From Lepas anatifera (Eukaryota > Arthropoda > Thecostraca > Lepadidae), in assembly GCA_034440635.1 (NCBI GenBank), contig JAOTON010001597.1, positions 1,178,001-1,242,000 on the forward strand: a stretch of 64,000 nt of DNA, read 5' to 3'. The notes below the pieces were generated by a model. That model saw only the letters and a program-made list of their open reading frames with translations. It made no database searches and was not told the origin of the DNA. A program made the position numbers and the translations under genes. Shown here in pieces: positions 56,884 to 64,000 of the stretch; position 1 is the stretch's first letter; the number at the start of each line of letters is the position of its first letter.

Positions 56884-59800
56884 ACAAACTGATCATAAAC
56901 CTCAGTGTTAGTTGTGGCCGATGCCATTCTGATGATAAAAACAGGAGCAGCACTGCAAATGAATGCGGCATCGAGGATTTTCGCGGTAACGCGCAAAGTT
57001 TGTCCATATGATGTGATAAGGGATGCACCTATGACTGCTAATTTATGTGATATTATTGTTTTCAGTTATATTTTGGGTGACTTAGGGCGGTCGAGGGAGA
57101 GGGCCGGAAAACCTATTTGTTTTGAATGTGTTTGAGGTAAGGAATCCCGTTTAGAATGCATGTATTATAAGGACGGCCGATGCAAGGGCCACATTAGTTC
57201 AGTTATTTTTATTTAGAAAATAATATTATAGCGGAGGTACTTCATTTCATTCTCTTAGTTTAGAGGCTTATATTTCAAAGGTTGTGTCCGATTATTTTCG
57301 AGGCCCCTTTTGTAAATCGTAAATTACCAAAACATTTTTGTGCGATATTCCAATGCGCATCTGGGTATGCAGCTTTTCTTTCCACCTTCCCGTTTCGCCG
57401 CAATGTGACCTTCTGGAGACCACACTGCGGTGAAAGCAAGACATTTCACTCGCAATTTTTTCAGGATGGCCAGGAAGGAAAAGGTTGATATTGCTGAATC
57501 TTATAAAACAGATACTTGCCTCGTCCGGAGAAAAGTCAGCGACAACTGCGCGTTTTGTAGATTTGCTGGTGAGAGCTTTCATTTGTATTACAACCTGCGA
57601 AAATCGAGAAATATAAAATAGGACCGGATTATCATTACATCACTCGTTAAAAAGGTTCAACAACATGTTTCCTTACAATGTTGAAAATGTTGCCTTTTTC
57701 AGAAAGCTCTGATTGCAAAGAAGGCTTTGTAACTAAGGTTTTCCTGGATGTTAAGTTAGGAATATGTCCATGACACGAAGGGAATCGAGAAAAATCCAGT
57801 CAACCCGAATTCAAGTCTTTCGCATGGTGCAGACGTGAAGAACAGCGAAACTATTTTGAGTCTTGTGGGAGGGGATATTTTTAAAGTTACAGATGATCTA
57901 GTCTTTTCAGGGAAGCAGAAAGAACTACGCTGTGCGGTGTAGGTATTAAATACCACGATTTAGATGAACGCTCCTTCGGTGTCATATTTTCGCCCGAGTA
58001 GTGGATGTACACGAGCCTTTTATCGTTGGTATTTTGCAGTTTTATTGTAGAAATGTGTTGAGCGCCGTTATTGGCTGACAAATTGTGTGTCTGAATAGTA
58101 GACTACTTTACGATATTTTCCAGAAGAGAGTATCCGATATCAGTTTTGAATATGTCAGGGACTCAGCTCCAGGATGACATCACTTTGGGGCATTGCGTCC
58201 CTCAGAATGCGGCCCGCCGGCCAAGAAAGCCTCCGAGTGGAGCTTTGCTTTGCGTTTCTTTTTATTCTTAGCATGTCTTCGGAAGGCTCGGAAGACCTCG
58301 TGTTGAAAAAGTGGCGATTATAGGAGAAGGAAGAGGCGAATCTAACATTCTGTTTGGTTTTCAAGCTGCCAAACATTATCATCAATGTTTGTCTATGAAG
58401 TTTCTTTGGCAGGAGAGAGATGAGACGTTAACTCAAACTAAGATCCAAGCCGGGATATTCAGACAGCGATGAACCCCGGCTCTTTTTCTTTCAGCATTAA
58501 CTGCAGTAGACTGACGTCAGCTACGTCATTTTAATGAAGCACGCTACTTTGTTAAAACTTCCTAGCTTTGCTGTGGAACTTAGCGTGGGCGCTCACTTCC
58601 GGCGCCTTATCGCACTTCACGGTGACAGGTGCTGATACTGGGTCCATTTGCTCACCGTTTTGGTATGCAGCAGATAAGCCGGAAACTGGCGCTAGTCATC
58701 CGGCCACCTCGCCGTTGTTGACGTTTCCACTCTTTTGATGCACTCTCTTCCTATTTTTGTCATTAATTATAAGTTGCTGTAAATTCAGTTTTTGGATTCG
58801 GAGCCTTACTCAAGTCACAGAGGGACTTGTCACGCAGACTCCAACCCCACCATCCAAACGAGCAACTCCAGCAATGAAGGGCTTATGTAGAAGCCTAAGT
58901 TTATTGTTAAACAAAGCACAGGGACGGCCGCGCCGCTCAGGTCACTCTGTCACCAGTCAGTTGCCAGTCAACTTCAGTTAAAAATGTTCGGGCCTGCACC
59001 ACCCGCGGTATGGCGTACGTTGAAAGTAGACAGTTGCATGTGGAGTGTGCCGATTAAATTTGAATTACCAGGTGCGTGTAACTTCTACAAAGCCGTTCGG
59101 CCGCTGACAGAGATGCTGGTGATAACTAGTCAGAAATCAGTCCGAAAGAAAAGTTGCAAGCTCTACGGACAATACGATTATCAGGATGGCCAGAATCGGT
59201 ATTTATAGACGGTTTAGGGTGTCGTTGCGTCTTGTGGGGTGGTTTCCAAAGCAGCCGTTCCCTGCTACTCTAAGCATTCTCTATGTGTGATCCGACTTAG
59301 GTAGAAGTGCTCTGGATTTCACTTCTATGCCTAATCGTGAATGTATTCGATAGGGGTCTGTTGTAAGGCTGGCGCTTGCACTTTTGTCTTTGTATTTTCT
59401 TTTTTCTACCTTTTCTCTACCCGGACTGCTCGACTGGCTATCAGAAGGCTATGATCATTTGTTGCGTAGATTTCACGTCTCGTGTGTGTCTTTTTAAGCT
59501 TTTGATCAATCAATCATCAATCAATCAATGAGTATGCTTGGTGTCTTTATTCTGCTGCATTTTTGGAGTGCTTAACACTTACATTCTTCCTCTAATAGTT
59601 CTAATCGTCGAACAGGTTGTATGAAAAACTAGGGCTACGTATGAAATAAGCAATTAATGAGAGTGGGCGAGACGTTTTCGGTCGAATGCGGCGCTCCTTG
59701 CGACCGCTGTGGTGCCGTTTACTTACCTAGTGAGTAACGCCAGTGACGGGAAGCCGTGCGGGATTGCCGTCTTTCGCTGCTCCTCCGAGGCGGCGAGGTC

Positions 59801-60850
59801 ATCCGAGATAATTTTCCATTACGATGTCTATCTTGATGCTAGCTTAGACGCATGTAGTCTTAATCAAGGTATCCTGTATTCCCAGAGGACAATTCAAACT
59901 GGTTGCTAGTCAGCGATTGTGGCAGTTCTGGGTGACTGCCAGATCATATGTGGTTTTCTTGAACTTCGTTTTTTACGTCAGGGTTGGAACTGCGTAGTTG
60001 TGGCTGAGTTGGATTTATAGGAGTGCTGTTACAACTGAGGAAATTGCAAGCTGCTTTTGAGGCATGAGCAGCGTCGAAGATTTATACCTGCTATCGGACG
60101 GACAAGGTATCCTGCTTGACGCTGTGTAGAGTAGTCAGTTAGGTCGACTTTGTGGAGTTCCTGTCGCTTTTCTTCCTGTTCGTAATTTATCCGTGTTCGA
60201 CAAGCGTGAGCACGTGCTCAGTACCGATTGTGAGGAATCGGTGTGCCAAACTCACCTATGCAGCTTCTAGTTGTATACCTCGCGTCATTGTCTCGCTCCG
60301 CGCTTGGGAGTGACTAGTGATCGTCATGGCGCCTTTCAACGCATATCAGTAAATTTATTCGCCGCGCTCAAAGCGGGCCTTGTGTTGGTTTTCTATTTAA
60401 GCAGACGTAGTAGTGGCATACGCTGTGACTCCTTAATTAGCTGTGCTCCTTCCGATTTCATGCTTCAAGTTCAATTGTACTAAGACTACAAATGTTGTCA
60501 GAAGTTGTTAAATATGGATTCCTGTTTTTTATGACTGGCCCTGCCGGGCTCCATTATATCAATACCTACATTATGATAATAGTTTTGGAAAACTCTGAAA
60601 TACGTTTCCTTATATTAACTGATTAACCTTCAGCGTTTACCATCTTAAGCCAGGTAACGATTACAGCCGTGATGTCTACTCTCCTCTATTCCTCCTATCG
60701 GGTGTGATTGCGCCGTAAATTCACATGTCATATAATGCGTGATGGCCCATTTTACCCTGCAGAAGCTGTCACGAATCGCATTTACCCAATAAAATCGTAT
60801 TTCGCTAACATTTTCTATTGTGTTCGACGTAAAAAATAAAGAGTAGAGAA
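56884..60850 (+). other. probable long 3' UTR and downstream region of PAK
   Basis: It is free of the transposons found elsewhere and of any recognisable coding sequence. AATAAA signals occur near 60788 and 60835, fitting a distal polyadenylation site. Whether one transcript covers it is inference; short frames (for example 57430-57621) resemble nothing known. Confidence 0.4.
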
Positions 60851-61557
60851 ACGATCATGTCAGTGTCATGAGAAGATGCAGCAGAATTGTTTGATCGGCT
60901 CTCATCAGAGAAAATCCCCGTTGCGGCCCTAAATAATCGATTCCTGCTGCAGCCTGGCCCATGGAGGCATGATTTCCATACGATACGGGACCCGTTGTGT
61001 CAACATGCGAGCAGTTTAGTAGAGACGCGACTCGTAACGAGCCGTAAGTGGGTCCAGGAGGGGGGCAAGTGAGGGCACTTGCCCTCCCCCAATCGACCTC
61101 ATGCACCCCGTGAAAGTCACGACGCTGTCCCTGAAAATTTGGGGGCCCTAAGAAAAGGGAAAATAACGCTGAACGGCATAAGTGGCGGCTGATGGAGTCA
61201 ACGCTGCACGCACCATTCGAACGAGCCAGCGCGCCTCAGAATGCCTTTACTGACGATTCGTCGTTTACTTCGCGGGAGAGGGGAGCATGAAATGGCTTGG
61301 CCCCGTCCGTTTCCCTTCAGGGGGTGGGGGGCATAGCTGGATTGTTCCCCTTGAATCCGCCTCTGGTTCAGAAAACCTATGAAGCCCTGGGGATACCGCG
61401 GAGCCCTAGGTACTTTGCCGCATACATCAGCGCCGAAAAGTGGCGGATTCAGGTAGAGAGGGGTGAATGGAGGAAACAGGGTCCTATATCTCAAAGAACA
61501 TATCGTTTTTCATGGAAAGTATGTAAAACTCATGGTCAGCGAAAGCAAATGCCTTAT
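60851..61557. other. intergenic, no gene recognised
   Basis: The block at 61055-61150 (GGGGGGCAAGTGAGGG, then 'cttgccctcccccaatcgacc') looks like a decayed hAT-like MITE edge. Nothing else was identified. Confidence 0.35.
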
Positions 61558-61803
61558 CATAGGTGGATCCAGGGGGGCAAGGGGGCACGTGCCCCCCCAT
61601 CGGCCCTCGGCGCCCCCTGAAAGGTCGATGGCGCCCCCTGAAATGTCGCTTCCCCCCCCCCCCCGAGGATACGAAAGTCGGCGCCCACCGACAGGATTTG
61701 GCGCCCACCTGATAGGTTTTCCCGGTCATAAGTGGCGCCCCCTGGTCTGGATGGCGCCCCCCGGAAAGGTACCCCCCGATCGGCAATCCTGGATCCGCCT
61801 GTG
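61558..61803 (+). mobile_element. hAT-like MITE, copy near-identical to 4078-4319
   Basis: The left end CATAGGTGGATCCAGG and right end CCTGGATCCGCCTGTG enclose a body closely matching copy 1 ('aggatacgaaagtcggcgcc', 'cacctgataggtttt', GGTCATAAGTGGCGCC). GCCTTAT occurs at both margins and is the likely target duplication. Confidence 0.75.
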
Positions 61804-62628
61804 CCTTATTGCTCCTGCACCATCCTCCCTTCGAACACGCTGGTCCTGGTCGGACTTAGATATATTTTTAATTTCACAACAGGGGTGCCAGATCAGAAAG
61901 GTGAAGTCATGTTCTCTGTATCTCTGTATATGTATTAATCACCAACAGGCACATACCCAATTATAGGTGAAGTCAATGAAAGATAAAAATCTATAATCAC
62001 CAACAGCCTACTAAAACGCGCAAAAAACATTTCTAACACAACAAACGCAGATAATCAATCTGGTCACTGACCTATGAAAGCTGTTGGTAGAGTCGTAAAA
62101 GAGGTGATACACTTTTTTAAGTCGTCCAATGGGATCCGTCAAAATATCGCAGGTTGGTGAGAAAGCTAAAACGTTATTAACAACGCGAGGAGCCCGCACA
62201 AACACATGATTGTATCGTGTTCACTCGACCAAAAGGCACATTTGGGCTGGATGTTACTTCATTCATCATGTTTATGTGAATGAGTGGCAGAATCAGGTCG
62301 TCATTCCGGGAGGAGGGTCTAAGGGGGTTCGATAAGCTCCCTCGACATTGCCTCAGAACCACCTCAGTCTATGCATTGACTATAGACACCCATATATCTC
62401 TGGGGGCTTAGGCCCCCAAAGCCCCCTCCCCGTATCAGCCACTACTGTGTTTATCCCTTCCTCTATCTTCCCCGGATTCGACGCTGGACCAGGGCGCCGA
62501 GCGAGGGCTTACGAAAAGTGTGATTAATTCTGCAGAATACAGAGGGCCTAGAGAGGGGTTTTGTAGATACTGGAGGACTAAAATTTAATTTGACGGAAAT
62601 AATAGGAAAGTTTTGGCAGCAAAATAGT
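61804..62628. other. intergenic, no gene recognised
   Basis: AT-rich with a short duplicated phrase ('atcaccaacagcctac' / 'atcaccaacaggcac'). No genes or repeats were assigned. Confidence 0.35.
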
Positions 62629-62632
62629 TTAA

Positions 62633-63422
62633 CATGCGCATTGACGGGGGGCGGGTACCCGCTCCCTCCCTCGGGTTTTTCGGAGATAGCAGAAAAACGG
62701 CGGCGCGTAGCGCCGCCGTACTCGGCATACCTTTCCCTCATCATTTTTAGAACTTCTGTATGAAAATTTTAAGGTTAGGTCATCTCAGGTCAGGTCACCA
62801 GTACAGGTCAAGTGACGCTGACCTAAAAAAAGTTTAAGACAGCATAAGTCGGAGCAGGGTGCACTTATCCGATTGAAACTCATATCACATAATGGCCCCA
62901 CCGAGTTCTCTAAAATGTGTTCCGGTATTTTTGATATCGAAGACCTAAGGTCAGGTACGAGGCATGACCTCCCCATTGGAAATACCCGGGAAAAATGGTT
63001 TTTACGGAATAACTCAGTAACGGATGCTGATAGACCATTTATTTTAACTGCATTAGACTTGCCTTATCTTTGCAGTTCTAATGATATGCATTTTATATAA
63101 TTTGACCCTGACCTGACCTCAGTTTAGGTCAAATCCTTGATTTGACCTAGCAAGGTCAAATTATATATCATTCGATTCGGCTTGCTGAGAGGATTCATAT
63201 AGTTTAAGTCGTTTTTCTCCATCTTTTCTTGTTTAGATGTAATGGCCGAAAAACTTAATTTACATGTTATCCCTATGACGGCATGTTTTGACCTCTTGTG
63301 ACCTTAAATGTGACCTGAAGAAAAAATGGTACAAATGTTTTCGATGGAGAAGTAGATGGGCAGCCCAACGCCGTTTACCGTTTTTCGCTACCTACCGTGG
63401 TTCTCGAGATCTTAGGGGGCGG
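62633..63422 (+). mobile_element. TTAA MITE subfamily B, right-truncated copy
   Basis: It begins after TTAA (62629-62632) with CATGCGCATTGACGGGG and GGCGGGTACCCGC. It then follows 19760-20597 almost base for base to GAGATCTTAGGGGGCGG at about 63422. There it switches abruptly to GC-rich coding-like sequence, so the duplicated terminal block and closing TTAA are absent. Confidence 0.88.
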
Positions 63423-63573
63423 CCATCCACTCGTAGGCCTTCTCCATGCAGGCGGCCATCTCCTCCCGGATGGTCTCCAGCAGCAGCTCCACGAAGAACC
63501 GGTAGTGAAAAGCCGGCACCGACCGAGTAGGGCGGTCCCAATCAACAAAAGCATCAACCTTCGGTGAGGCCAT
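63412..63573 (-). CDS. 53-codon GC-rich frame resembling part of proteasome subunit PSMD8/Rpn12
   Basis: The frame runs from ATG at 63573 to TAA at 63412. The stop and last codons come from the truncated MITE. Residues 23-47 (HYRFFVELLLETIREEM, AACMEKAYE) resemble the PSMD8 segment containing FF..ILLDTIR.EIA.CIEKAYE. Residues 1-22 (MASPKVDAFVDWDRPTRSVP) do not match that protein. Codons are G/C-rich at third positions like the other host genes here, unlike the neighbouring DNA. It could be a captured exon, a real small gene, or a misassembly junction. No splice donor is visible at the MITE boundary. Confidence 0.4.
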   Translation of the reverse strand: MASPKVDAFVDWDRPTRSVPAFHYRFFVELLLETIREEMAACMEKAYEWMAAP

Positions 63574-64000
63574 GTGCGATTACTAAGCCATTTCAAGTTG
63601 AGGAAAAATTGGCAAGCCGATTTACAGAAAAGACCATGTTGATGTCGTTTAGCGAGTTAAAGCGCAGCCATTACAGCGCTTACTGTAAACACTTTTCATA
63701 TAATGCAGGCAAACACAAATCTAGACCGAAGTTTCGCAAACTCATGCAGAAACCGCTGTAAGGTTTCCCCTTTCTTCTAAACGGGTCCTGAAAAACGGGA
63801 GCATCGCCATAGATTCGACAGTTAGTTGACCGTTCTCGACGACGGCTCATAACAGTAAGCGTGAACCAAATTTATCAGACCCGGGATGCTAGTGAAGCTG
63901 TCATGTGTCCATTTTGGCGCGCACGCTTAAATGAATCCTAAAACGTAGCCTTTACTCTTAACATTACATTCGCCTAGGCCTGTTTGAGCACATATTCTAT
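63574..64000. other. window end, no gene recognised
   Basis: No recognisable coding sequence or repeat. If the 63412-63573 frame is a gene, its promoter or upstream exons should lie here or beyond. Confidence 0.4.

Noticed and set aside
1..64000. CRISPR arrays, bacterial operons, phage or plasmid origin
   Set aside because: No regularly spaced repeats with unique spacers and no prokaryotic gene organisation; introns and eukaryotic retroelements are present.

Overview
The window is eukaryotic, most likely from an arthropod and possibly a crustacean. That placement is an inference from protein similarity, GC-rich third codon positions, spliceosomal introns and transposon types; the sequence contains no species marker. 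No prokaryotic signals, CRISPR arrays, rRNA genes or confident tRNA genes were seen.

Four host genes can be read. AGGF1 (minus, 25137-27210; OCRE, FHA and G-patch domains) has no introns but carries one apparent frameshift. BOLA1 (minus, 27646-27969) lies just upstream of it on the same strand. MED27, a Mediator tail subunit (minus, 31374-39964), is split into five exons that join in phase to a 304-residue protein. A group I p21-activated kinase (plus, 55198-56883) has an uninterrupted 561-codon frame behind a 5'-UTR splice acceptor. A fifth, uncertain, 53-codon frame (63412-63573, minus) resembles a segment of proteasome subunit PSMD8/Rpn12 and abuts a truncated transposon. These are housekeeping functions (RNA or chromatin-linked signalling, Fe-S and redox handling, transcription, Rho-GTPase signalling) and form no visible pathway.

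The rest is mostly mobile DNA. Left part (1-24 kb): GC-rich minisatellite, hAT-like MITEs, LINE and SINE copies, and a prominent set of TTAA-flanked MITEs. Centre (25-40 kb): host genes, with a foldback-type transposon inside MED27 intron 2. Right part (41-54 kb): a Harbinger-type MITE, a recent Ty3/Gypsy LTR element with intact target duplication (46712-51173), another SINE and LINE fragments. Far right (55-64 kb): the kinase, its probable long 3' UTR, then more MITEs.

Two observations stand out. First, several subfamilies of TTAA-flanked MITEs share one plan: a terminal repeat, a subterminal perfect palindrome, and at one end a second copy of the terminal repeat after a conserved spacer. 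The repeats and palindromes differ between subfamilies. Their interiors are packed with AGGTCA half-sites (about 20 per kb in one copy). Second, MED27 exon 3 is flanked on both sides by minisatellites built from its own splice sites. On the donor side the unit is 54 bp, so each extra donor would add 18 residues in frame.
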